From Larix sibirica (Eukaryota; Streptophyta; Pinopsida; Pinales; Pinaceae): a stretch of DNA of 10,552 bases. The DNA lies in contig NWUY0300020606.1 of assembly GCA_004151065.3 (NCBI GenBank), forward strand, positions 18,199 to 28,750, in the 5' to 3' direction. The position numbers and the translations under genes are program-made. Positions 1-7,568 of the stretch are shown here, piece after piece. How positions within the stretch are numbered: the stretch's first letter is position 1; each line of letters opens with the position of its first letter. The notes beneath the pieces are model-generated. The model saw nothing but the letters and a program-made list of their open reading frames with translations. It was not told where the DNA came from and made no database searches.

Positions 1-135
1 AAAGAAATTGTGAGATATTTAATGTTGAGTAATATTTATAAGTTTATTTTTAATAAAGAATGTTTACGTATTTCTTGTTTCATAAATAAGGGGTCTTATA
101 CATCAAATTTAGTTCGGTTGTGACCTTAAAATTAG

Positions 136-186
<51 letters not shown>
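136..186. repeat. (ATT)17 microsatellite
   Basis: Seventeen uninterrupted ATT units lie just after an AT-rich lead-in. Read through in frame, it gives a run of tyrosines, which explains the apparent open frame at 120-404; that frame is not a gene. On the minus strand the tract is (AAT)17. It lies downstream of the minus-strand LINE-like RNase H remnant, so it could be a simple-sequence tail of that element, but a tandem duplication separates them and the link is inference. Confidence 0.97.
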
Positions 187-280
187 AAAAGACTTCCAAT
201 GGATCATCTTTGCTCTCTTCCCCCATATTATTTTATTCTCTCTTCATTATAATACCAAATTCTCTCCTATTACTCATTTC

Positions 281-490
281 TTTGAAGATAGAGACCATGT
301 TTAGAATAATCAAGCTTCTTCTCGGTTGTTTGGAGAAGAAAATTGTAGGTAAAGTTGAGTTCAAAAGGAAAGAAACCCTAATTTATTTGAAGATAGGGCC
401 CTAAATATTTAAAATAGTGAAGCTTATTCTTAGTTCTTTGGAGAAGAAGATTGTGGGATAACTAAGGTTACAAGGAAAGAAACCTTAATC
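281..490. repeat. Imperfect tandem duplication, 105-bp period
   Basis: Two adjacent units, 281-385 and 386-490, each begin TTTGAAGATAG and share, in the same order, AAGCTT, TTTGGAGAAGAA, ATTGT and AAGGAAAGAAACC. The second copy carries several substitutions and small indels. The units have no coding signal. It may be a decayed segmental duplication or part of a repeat family; I do not recognise it. Confidence 0.85.
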
Positions 491-840
491 CCCATAGTTT
501 TTTTCCAACCCATTACCAAATCCTTTTTTCCATGGAAAAAATAGCAATTTTATTTTATTTAAAAAACAAAACAACATACAACAGATTCCATTGGCATTCA
601 AAAAGATAACCCTTACACAACTAAAAAATGGTGAAGTCTACAAAAGAGTCCTGCACCAGGATACAACAATATTGTCACCTTCTTCAAGTTCTCAAAGATA
701 TTTCTTAATAAAAGATTCTCCAGATATTTCTAATAAGTATCCAACCCAAAAGAGACAAAAATAACACCAATACCAAGATTAACCTAACAACCAATCATAA
801 AAATTAGCATTATCCCTCGAGAGCATGAGATCTATTGGAA
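491..840 (-). other. Gene-free stretch, possible LINE 3' untranslated region
   Basis: There is no coding signal on either strand. On the minus strand this follows the stop of the LINE-like RNase H remnant and becomes A/T rich towards 540-560, where the minus strand reads as a run of A-rich words. That fits a 3' untranslated region of a non-LTR element, but I see no clean poly(A) tail or target-site duplication to fix the element's end. Confidence 0.35.
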
Positions 841-1263
841 TTACAAAAACGAGGATAGTGTGAAAGTAGAGGGGACACCCTCCTAGACCTCCTAAAGCAT
901 CCACTAACCTCTCACCAAATCAAGACCCTCTTTTGAGTGAGCATTAGCCAGAATATTTATTTCACTAAAATTATGCCCAAATGACATAATATTGAAAATT
1001 GATTGAATATGCCAAACTTCATCAAATAAGGGTTGAAGTGTAAAGTTTCTTAAGGAAAAATCCTCTTGCATAGACTCCATGATAAACAATGAATCCCCAA
1101 AAACCTGAACATGCTCAATGCCATACTCCACAGCCAGAGTCAATAGTATCTTTAATACCATTAGTTCAACAAAACTATTTGTACAAGAACCCAAACTAGT
1201 TGTAAACATTATACAAAGAGACTTGTGATAAATTAAGAATGCCCCTTGTTCCCCCCAAGGGAG
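841..1263 (-). pseudogene. RNase H domain remnant (RVT_3-like), probably C-terminal end of a plant LINE
   Basis: RNase H would degrade the RNA of an RNA:DNA hybrid during reverse transcription. The recognisable frame includes codons from 1209 down to 904, with homology continuing upstream to about 1260 and, past stops at 904-906, 889-891 and 880-882, down to 841. Landmarks in order are a GA-FLIY strand, TNSFVEL with the conserved Glu, a long helix, the VFGDSLF strand with the conserved Asp, the LQPLFDEVWHI stretch, a conserved His in SFGHN, and ANAHSKEGL. In the usual motif the last region reads AD-LSKEGL, so the final acidic residue is Asn here. The first catalytic Asp lies upstream and is lost: the domain stops at 1263, where a copia LTR begins. 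No reverse transcriptase remains in the window. The same fold occurs in other retroelements, so the LINE assignment rests on its C-terminal position and sequence style. It is non-functional. Confidence 0.8.
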
Positions 1264-1897
1264 TGTTGGGTTCTAATACCTTTTATAATGAGCATGCATG
1301 ATGATTCTTATAGGTAACATATAGCATAATTAACAATGGCACAAAACACAATCATACATTGTACACATAAATTACCCTAGAAACCCCTCTACTGGGGAAA
1401 ACCAACAAACCGATGAGCTTTACCACTCATCTATTAACAACACTGTTAACCAATGTTTACAACAATGATTTACAAGATCGCTACAACTCAAGCATGAATT
1501 CACTTACACTCTAGTAATCTCTTCAAGTGTTGTATCACTTCACCCATACATAGCCTTCGCCATTAAATCATATTTATAAATGCAACACATACACTAGCTC
1601 GCGGTACCCATGTTAGTTACAACTAACTGCTCATTAATCGAAATCCATAACTTCTTAACTGAATGCAATTATTTTCTTGCAATCGACTTAATTGAGTCAA
1701 CCATAATTGATTTCTTATTGAGCCTCTTGTCATCCAAGTGTTCATCAAATCCATTTATGCTTTGTGCTCATCAACTTCCCCATCAACCAGTCGTGATCGA
1801 AGACCAGTAGACTATACTAGTCAGCCCGTTGAAAAAATATTACCATATGTCAACTTTCTACCAGTCGACCATCAACTTCAACCATCGATTTANNACA
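1264..1897 (-). mobile_element. Candidate Ty1/copia 3' LTR (minus strand)
   Basis: On the plus strand the segment starts TGTTGGG and ends ACA, so as a minus-strand LTR it starts TGT and ends CCCAACA, the usual plant copia style. Its inner edge lies 20 bp beyond the stop of the copia pol remnant (1918-1920), as expected for a 3' LTR, and its outer edge abruptly ends the RNase H remnant. A minus-strand TATAAATA box (1571-1578) lies about 320 bp into it. Short repeated words (CATCAACTTC and ACCAGTCG, each twice near 1767-1880) resemble U3 enhancer-type repeats. The inner boundary falls beside two N bases at 1893-1894, and the expected polypurine tract there is poor, so that edge is less certain. 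No second LTR is seen, so it is either a truncated copy or its partner is outside the window. Confidence 0.65.
1571..1578 (-). promoter_or_regulatory. TATA box of the copia LTR
   Basis: TATAAATA on the minus strand, inside the candidate LTR. Its position, about half-way along a 634-bp LTR, would place the start of R near 1540. This fits LTR promoter layout; activity is not implied. Confidence 0.4.
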
Positions 1898-1917
1898 GGA
1901 GATTTCAGATCCTTAGT

Positions 1918-2310
1918 TCACTTAAGCGAGGCTAACAAGCCCATTGATGCCTTACACAAAGTAAACTTTTAAGTGCTCACAAACTTGGCCAATGAGTCTG
2001 CAATGTTCTTCATAGTGTCTACCTTTTTTTTTGGTTCTCCACCATGCCTCTCACAAAGTGATACTACACAAAAATATGCTCCGTATTTGAATGGTATGTA
2101 GGGTTCTTTTCCAGGAAGATTGCACTTTGACTGTCACAATCGAACCTAACAACTTGCTATTTAAACCCAACCTCTGAACATAATCTCTACAACCAAATTG
2201 CCTCTTTGCTTGCATGAGTGGCTACCGTGTATTCAACCGCAATAGTTGACAATGCAATGACTGATTGGCTCCTACTCATCCAACTAACCGCACAATGTGA
2301 ATTAGCTTTA
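1918..2310 (-). pseudogene. Ty1/copia pol C-terminal remnant (RNase H end)
   Basis: The minus-strand frame holds the end of copia RNase H. In order it shows AVSWMSRSQSVIALST, then VEYTVATHASKEAIWL (normally AEAEY...KEAIWL), then CDSQSAIFL, NPTYHSNTEHI, YHFVRGMVE, VDTMKNIADSLAKFVST and a final KFTLC..SMGL before the stop at 1918-1920. This order is the usual end of plant copia polyproteins. At least four in-frame stops interrupt it: after AIWL, after VGFK, after HIFV and after KFVST. The N-terminal part of RNase H and all of gag, protease, integrase and reverse transcriptase are missing: homology stops near 2300, where a minisatellite begins. It lies 20 bp from the candidate 3' LTR in the correct order. 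An old, dead, 5'-truncated copy. Confidence 0.9.
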
Positions 2311-2440
2311 ACATTTACTTTCCAGCAGCATGTGACTTTAGTTTCCAACAAAGTGTGATTTAGTTTAGCATTTACTTTCAAGTAAAGTGTGAATTTAGTT
2401 TTACCATTTACTATCCTATTGTGTGATTTACTTTCCTTGC
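2296..2440. repeat. Minisatellite of 34-35 bp
   Basis: The anchor TGTGA recurs at 2296, 2331, 2354, 2388 and 2422, giving spacings of 35, 23, 34 and 34 bp. Each full unit continues with TTTAGTTT, then CATTTACTTTC and a variable tail; the 23-bp unit has lost the middle part. It begins exactly where copia pol homology ends, so it marks, or was created at, the truncation point. Confidence 0.8.
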
Positions 2441-2689
2441 AATTTAGTTTCAATAGTTGCTTAGCTGGCTAGTTCCTTGCTAAGACTATGTAACTGTTCA
2501 CACCATTGTTGTAAGTAAGGTTATTGAACTACAACTTCACAGTACATAAACAAATGTAAGAGGACATTGTGGCTTGCACATATAGTGCACGGTAACTCGC
2601 GAGTTCTTAACGAAACCCAGGTTAACAATTAATGTACAAACTTCTTATTTATCCTTTGAGAAATTAGAAGGTAAATAAAAAGCCCATCA
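2441..2689 (+). mobile_element. Possible end of a Ty3/gypsy 5' LTR
   Basis: This stretch has no coding signal. Its right edge ends in CA at 2688-2689, three bases before a primer binding site, which is where a 5' LTR must end. The left edge, any TG start and any promoter are not identifiable, and I found no second copy elsewhere in the window to compare with. The real LTR may be only part of this interval or truncated. Confidence 0.4.
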
Positions 2690-2692
2690 TTT

Positions 2693-2710
2693 TGGCGCCA
2701 TTACCGGGGA
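2693..2710 (+). other. tRNA-Asp-type primer binding site of a Ty3/gypsy element
   Basis: TGGCGCCATTACCGGGGA matches 16 of 18 positions of the sequence complementary to the 3' end of plant tRNA-Asp, the primer used by many plant Tat/Athila-type gypsy elements. Both differences are G to A. It follows a CA dinucleotide by three bases, the usual LTR-to-primer-site spacing. In a live element this is where minus-strand DNA synthesis starts. It sets the strand (plus) and the left end of the internal region, the same orientation as the integrase remnant at 8545-9853. Confidence 0.85.
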
Positions 2711-3370
2711 GTTACCAAAGCTGCAATTGATTCTTGCATTGGATCTAGAAAGCATCAATAGGTTAAAATTGATAGTTTTGCTCATTAGTTTTAACATCAT
2801 GTTTTTATGAAATAATTTCATTCATTTCATCAAATTAGTTTTATGATTTTTTTTCTTTTCATGAAAATAAAGACCCGAGAGGATGATCCTGTGGTGCAGT
2901 AAAAGCCACCCATATTACTAATTTGTCCCTGCATAAATTTTGGAAAGAGGAAGAAGGCTTGGTGAATGAAGATTCTATTGAAGGATTCAAGAGGATTCAA
3001 GGGGAAGCCATTAAAGGAGTACACAAGACTCAAAAATTTCAGAAGGGGTATGTAATATGTCATTTGATTCATAAAAACACATTGACATTCTTTTTTTGAA
3101 GTTGGACTATAATCATTTATTCATATCTTGCAAACTTTTCAGTTTTTGAGGATCTGTAGCTTAGCTGCAGAACCTTCGAAAACGTATGTATAGGTCAAGT
3201 CAGGATTTTAATTGTTGTTTTTTTTGTTATTTGGACATCTTGCATTGAAATTATACCCCTAAAAACATTAAATCCCGTCTAGATCATCATTTTAGTGAGA
3301 AATTGGTTATTGGGGTATTTTGGTTTGTTGGGCTTACTAAAAAAGCAGTCGGGACAATCATGTTTTGAGG
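2711..3370 (+). other. Leader-like non-coding stretch after the primer site
   Basis: No convincing coding frame is seen. Tat-type gypsy elements often carry a long untranslated leader between primer site and gag, and this fits that place. A small hairpin can form at 3152-3168 (a 7-bp stem with one G-T pair and a TTA loop). Whether it is functional cannot be told. Confidence 0.4.
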
Positions 3371-3930
3371 GACCATATGGGCACATTTTTAAAACCTGTT
3401 TCTATCCAAAGCAGTCCTTGAAATCTAGATTCTAAGCCAATTTGAATTTTTCAACTTGGGTATCTAACAAAAAGTATATGGTCAAAATATTGACTATGTG
3501 TAGAGTAGGCAGCTCAAGAACAGAGTTGGGGTAGTCACTTTTTGGGTGACCAAATGGATGAATTTTTCAAACCCGTTCCTAAGCACTCCTGGAAATACAT
3601 CTCATAGTCCGATCATTGATTGGCATATTCAATCATCAATTCATCTTGTATTCAAAACCTGTTTCTATTGGAGGTACCTACATGAATCTACTTTCATCTC
3701 CAATTGGAATCAAGTCAATCCATCATCAAATGAAAAATTTACGCTCAAATTAATGACTGTTGGTCTGAGATGGAAATTTAAAACAATTCTATCATGTAGA
3801 ATTTTCTTTAGCATATTTGGCATACCATCTTAATGAATTTTCAAAACCTATTTCTATTGGAGGTATCCCTCTAAATCTACTTTCATTTGGCTTTGGAATC
3901 ACTCAAATCGGTCGTGAAATGAAGAAGTTA
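3371..3930 (+). repeat. Diverged direct repeats in the leader-like region
   Basis: A core reading roughly GACCAWATGG...ATTTTTCAAAACCTGTTTCTAT occurs near 3371, 3548, 3651 and 3840. The last two copies share a longer block (3651-3745 and 3840-3934, offset 189 bp) with AAAACCT, TTTCTATTGGAGGTA, AATCTACTTTCAT and GGAATCA in the same order. The first two also share the sequence just before the core, offset 177 bp. The copies are well diverged. The open frame at 3546-3833 runs through them and shows no recognisable domain. Confidence 0.7.
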
Positions 3931-4770
3931 TCAACAAAATACCGTTGGGTAGTCTAGGTTGGCCACCACTCTCCAACAGTTATAAAATGAATTTTGTTTC
4001 GTTTATCTTCCTTGGATTGTTTTATAATAAATTGTTTGTAATTTTTCTGCATATGTCTTGGATGAAGAGAGACTTTGCACCTCTCTTCTTCCATGATCTC
4101 ATGTTGTATTGCAGGTTAGTGTTAATTTTTTGCAGGTCCCGGGAAGATCAAAGAAGGACAATCTTTGCATGAGTGATTCATGAAGACCAAATTTTCATGC
4201 CAAATGGACATGCCCTCTAGAAATCCGACGATGAATATGCAATATCATGAGATGTTGTGCTTAAAGCTCAAGTTCCTAGAAGCCTAATCCGACAGTGCCT
4301 CACTTGAAGACAATAACAAGAAGACTTTTATCAAAAATTGCAAATGGATCCAGAATGAGACACATGAAGAATTGATTTGAAGAATCTGAAGACTACTGTT
4401 CCAGAGGTCAAGTGCCACTGCCATATTCTGCATTGCTACATCTACTATGCCACTGCTATAAAAGAATCCTTCCAGAAGACCTAAGGTTCATCATGCTCAT
4501 TCACTAGTGCCATGGTATGCCTATGTATTTCCTTCTTCCCATATACATGCATGCTGAAGTTAATGAAGCTTCCATTTCCTCATGTGGTTGATTAAATTTT
4601 CTCATGAACATCATTTGTATCACCATGATCATCAGATTGACTTTAGCCTCCACCATTCCATTAGTTCCATTACTTTATGCTCCATCCATCCCTAACCCAC
4701 ACAATAAAGTAGCTTGGCTCACTTACAATGTTAACTCCCTCACCTCCCTACCCCCTTTCCAAATAAAATT
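3931..4770 (+). other. Unassigned stretch, no gene seen
   Basis: Short open frames at 3945-4172 and 4604-4915 show no known domain; the second has a hydrophobic start but nothing that marks it as a real protein. A TATA-like box lies at 4457-4464. Near 4411-4456 the word TGCCACTGC(C/T)ATA occurs twice. I see no splice-supported gene structure. Confidence 0.4.
4457..4464 (+). promoter_or_regulatory. TATA-like box
   Basis: TATAAAAG is a good match to the plant TATA consensus. It could belong to an LTR promoter of an unrecognised element, but no LTR edges are visible around it, and such octamers occur by chance in AT-rich DNA. Confidence 0.25.
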
Positions 4771-4915
4771 TGATGGTGAAAACCTGTTTCAGGCGCCATC
4801 AGACCTTGGAATGCTTGAAAACCAACTTGCTGGCGGGCATCCCTCCAGAATAAAAATTTCTGATTGTGAAAACCCTCTGGGTGCATCAGAACAGATCTTG
4901 TCTGAAAACAAGTGA
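4771..4915 (+). repeat. Imperfect tandem duplication, 90-bp period
   Basis: Units starting at 4771 and 4861 share TGAT(G/T)GTGAAAACC, then GCATCAGA or GCCATCAGA, then CTTGAAAAC or CTGAAAACA. Translated in the plus frame of the 4604-4915 open frame, both give a CEN- or GEN-type motif followed by a SD- or SE-type motif and EN, so the duplication may once have been coding. No family is recognised. Confidence 0.55.
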
Positions 4916-5301
4916 GAAATAAATTATTCCATCATTGCTCTTTAAATAAAGTTTTCCAAGATTTGCTACTACATCGAAGATCATTTTTCAGCTCCAAATC
5001 TCAGTTGCAATTCATCATGCTACGAGCTCCAAATTCCACATTGCAAGTTTCTACATCATTGTGGACCACATCAGATCTTCAGTTTCCCAGGATGTGCATA
5101 TTTCATGACATGATTAGGCAGGTACATGTATGCTTATTTTTCCTTATTGTTAGTCAAGTTCATTGAATGCTATAGATTTGTATTTGGAAAATCACTTGAG
5201 CCTTTTTCCCTACTTCCTCCTCATTTGCCATATTTCCAAGGGTAGTAAAAGCTTTCAGTTTGGGGGAAGAGGAACACCATTATTTTTATATTTTAACATG
5301 A
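4916..5301 (+). other. Unassigned stretch with a purine tract
   Basis: No gene is supported. The open frames at 4912-5166 and 5163-5375 look like chance frames. A 13-base purine tract, GGGGGAAGAGGAA, lies at 5262-5274 after CAGTTT. It resembles the polypurine tract words of plant gypsy elements, but no TG-starting LTR follows it directly. Confidence 0.35.
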
Positions 5302-5568
5302 CCACACCATCACCTCATCTCTACTACCATAGCCCGTGCCAACATCGTAATCACCAAGTTGCAGGAGTTCCTTAAGAAAGACATTGGTGCTACTACACAA
5401 GAACCAGCATCAAGGAGCTCTATTGGTGTCACACAAGAACCAACAATAGGAAGTCTTGTTGTTGTCACACAAGAACTAGTAGTAAAAAGGGGGGGAATAC
5501 CTGACATGGATAAGCCAAAGAAGTTGTGGGAAGAAGAAGTTATGTTGTTTCCTCACAAGAACCAATAG
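5302..5568 (+). pseudogene. Short repetitive open frame of unknown function
   Basis: The frame is open from just after a stop at 5299-5301 to a stop at 5566-5568, without a clear ATG. It starts with a possible helix (ITKLQEFLKKD), then three 12-residue repeats of the type (V/T)TQEP...S(I/L), then a charged tail KPKKLWEEE. The repeats come directly from the 36-bp DNA repeat below. It follows the purine tract and lies in the direction of the gypsy element, so it might be a remnant of a gag-side or extra reading frame. No known domain is visible, and a chance frame through a minisatellite is a real alternative. Confidence 0.3.
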
Positions 5569-5610
5569 TGGGAGCACACAAAGCCTTGTTGTTGTCTCAT
5601 AAGAACTAGT
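5386..5610 (+). repeat. 36-bp repeat array with a larger 130-bp duplication
   Basis: The core (A/T)CACAAGAAC recurs at 5395, 5431 and 5467 with exact 36-bp spacing, then in diverged form at 5553 and 5597. On top of this, 5451-5490 and 5581-5620 match closely, both starting AAG(T/C)CTTGTTGTTGTC, which gives a 130-bp duplication. The second copy has changed CAAGAA to TAAGAA, creating a stop in frame. Confidence 0.75.
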
Positions 5611-5660
5611 GGTAAGAGGAGAAGTAGCAATTGCCATGGACAACTCAAGAAAAGGATAGG

Positions 5661-5780
5661 ATGGCCACCAAAACCTATAGTATAGAAGAAGATGCTATAG
5701 AAGCCATTTCCTTATAAGCACATGCTATCACACAAAGGGTGGAAAGAAAATGGTACGAGTCTTTTAATTTATTTCAATGA
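5661..5780 (+). pseudogene. Possible decayed coding fragment, unrecognised
   Basis: An ATG-started plus frame gives a charged stretch with EEDAIEAISL, then a stop at 5715-5717, then HAITQRVERKWYESFNL up to a stop at 5778-5780. The composition looks protein-like (alternating charged and hydrophobic, helix-prone) but I cannot place it in a family. It follows the repetitive frame in the same direction. Chance is quite possible. Confidence 0.2.
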
Positions 5781-7249
5781 TTCACTAATGTACATATTGG
5801 TTGAACTCTTCAAACCATTGTGAATTACAAAGCATGATGATATATTATTCATTCTTTATGGAAATGGAGCTTCACGCACTAAAGACGATGGTTTACTCAT
5901 GTGACTTAAATCAATCACAAAATTCATGGCAATATCAGTGTTTTAGTCATTTTGGAGACTCTCCTAACGAATTGGAATGTAGGATTTTTGGCTAAAATCA
6001 TTTTGAAATAGTCCTACCCATACACAACAGTCGAAAAAATGATCATTTTCACCAGAAAATAAAGTTTTGATAACAATCATGTAGCATTGGTTGGTTTTTA
6101 GTAAACTGTGGAAGCCGTAATGAAGGCAATATTACATTTGTAGGTTGCACTTTCTTGAATATCCATAATATCCTTGTCAATGTAAATGAGGGAATATGCT
6201 CAATACCCTCTTTTGTATTGAATAATAGTATATGAATGGTGCAGGATGTGTGTTCAATTGACCTCTTAGTTTTACCACAATGACGACAGGATGAAATACT
6301 GCATGGATGGTAGACCAGATCTTAATGTGTTGCGTTTGACATGTGATGAGAAAGAAAAAGCAGGAAATCCAATTTCTGAGTATTTGTTCTATGAGCCCCT
6401 TTCCTTCCTAGCCTAGATTTTCCATTTATTACATTTGATCTTATAAATCCACACAACCATCTTCAACATGCATATAACACTCTTGGTGCTTGACAAATGA
6501 TAAATGTCATCAGTTTTTTAACAATGTGGCTGCAAATCCTCTGAAAATTTAAAACGGGGCTGCATATCCTCCAATTTTAAACAAGGATGTCTTCCCAATA
6601 GTTGCGCGATCCACATATTTGAAGTGGAGGTTGAAACCAATGTTTTGGTGGATTCATAGTAATATTATGTTATGGATCCACTTAGCCAGGAGGCTGAGAT
6701 CGTTCAACCAAGTATAGAAGGAAATCAGGCTTAATGTTCTGTTATGCCAAATGAAGAACGTTGTTGCGAAGATGTTAGGTCAATCTGATCTCTAGGGATT
6801 GTGTCTTTCTATTTTGTTGAGACAATTAAGGGTTGAGACAAGTATCTGAATTCAAGAAAGGCATTTTCATGATGTATAATTGCACCTGTCACGTTGAAGG
6901 ACAAATTGCTTGGAATGATGAAAAGAGTTGTTGTTTCTTCTATGATCTATGAATGATGGGGGCAGACCATATATTATTTTCAGTATTTATTTTATTTGAA
7001 ATTTGCGAACAATGTTAACAACAATCAAACCTCTATAAGAGCCAACTTGAAATTCTTTTATTAATAGTTTGATTTAAGTTACGGCAGCACTTGGAAGCTC
7101 CCCACTCAACGTTCCTGTAGTGGCCGCAGGAAAGAAACAACAATTATCAGTAGGACTACGGCATACAGGGGGAAGCATTCAAGCATGTGTTATGGAATCA
7201 TTATGCATTNTTAGCATCCATTTAATCCGTAATAGCAATTACAAATAAC
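5781..7249 (+). other. Unassigned AT-rich stretch
   Basis: No domain is recognised on either strand. A plus frame is open from 6270 to 6413 and ends at a stop at 6414-6416; it includes a protein-like stretch (DDRMKYCMDGRPDLN, later NPISEYLFYEPLSF) that I cannot assign. In the same frame further protein-like but stop-broken segments occur up to about 6950. At 6528-6583 a 30-bp unit beginning GGCTGCA(A/T)ATCCTC is present twice. One N lies at 7210. The reverse transcriptase expected between gag and integrase was looked for here and not found. Confidence 0.5.
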
Positions 7250-7394
7250 ATCATTTTTTATTTGAGAAATTTGACGTGTCATCGTTATTAATTATCCTAG
7301 TTAAGAGATTTAACTATTTTATATGTTCCGCATTAACAACTTCGACATTTATTGCTATTTATAAAAAAAAAATTGTATTTTACGGGATGTTACA
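7250..7394 (-). mobile_element. Possible LTR fragment ending at 7394 (minus strand)
   Basis: Read on the minus strand from 7394, the sequence begins TGTAACATCCCGTAAAA, closely like the TGTAACA(T/C)CCC start common to plant LTRs. An A/T-rich segment with TTTATAAATAG follows shortly after. The other end, a target-site duplication and any internal sequence are not identified, so the left limit given is arbitrary and the fragment may extend below 7250. If real, it is oriented against the gypsy element. Confidence 0.35.
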
Positions 7395-7568
7395 AGTCTC
7401 ATGTGCACCATATTCACATCATAATATACGACACAAACCACATCACATCGATATCTCAACTTGAATAGAATCACCTTGTTGAAGAATTAATCTCCCCTTC
7501 ACCTCCTTTAATGCCACCTGTGGTTCAAATCCCCCTCTTTCCCCCTAGGAGTGCAAGGAACCTAGGTT

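Noticed and set aside
120-404. 94-residue open frame with a polytyrosine run
   Set aside because: It is the ATT microsatellite read in frame; nothing after the tyrosines looks like a domain.
2296-2440. CRISPR-like array
   Set aside because: The units are contiguous and diverged without unique spacers, and the setting is plant retrotransposon DNA.
2310-2453. N-terminal part of the 88-residue minus-strand frame
   Set aside because: This part is the minisatellite translated; copia similarity starts only near 2310 and continues to 1918.
3152-3168. Small hairpin as a functional RNA or terminator
   Set aside because: A 7-bp stem with a 3-base loop is common by chance in a window this long.
4785-4810. 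GGCGCCATCAGA as a second primer binding site
   Set aside because: Only the first seven or so bases fit a tRNA-Asp site, and no LTR end with CA lies next to it.
5262-5274. Purine tract as the polypurine tract before a 3' LTR
   Set aside because: No TG-starting LTR follows, and nothing downstream matches the sequence ending at 2689; kept only as a note.
5801-5995. 64-residue plus-strand frame
   Set aside because: No domain, no repeat and no context supporting a gene; its length is within chance.
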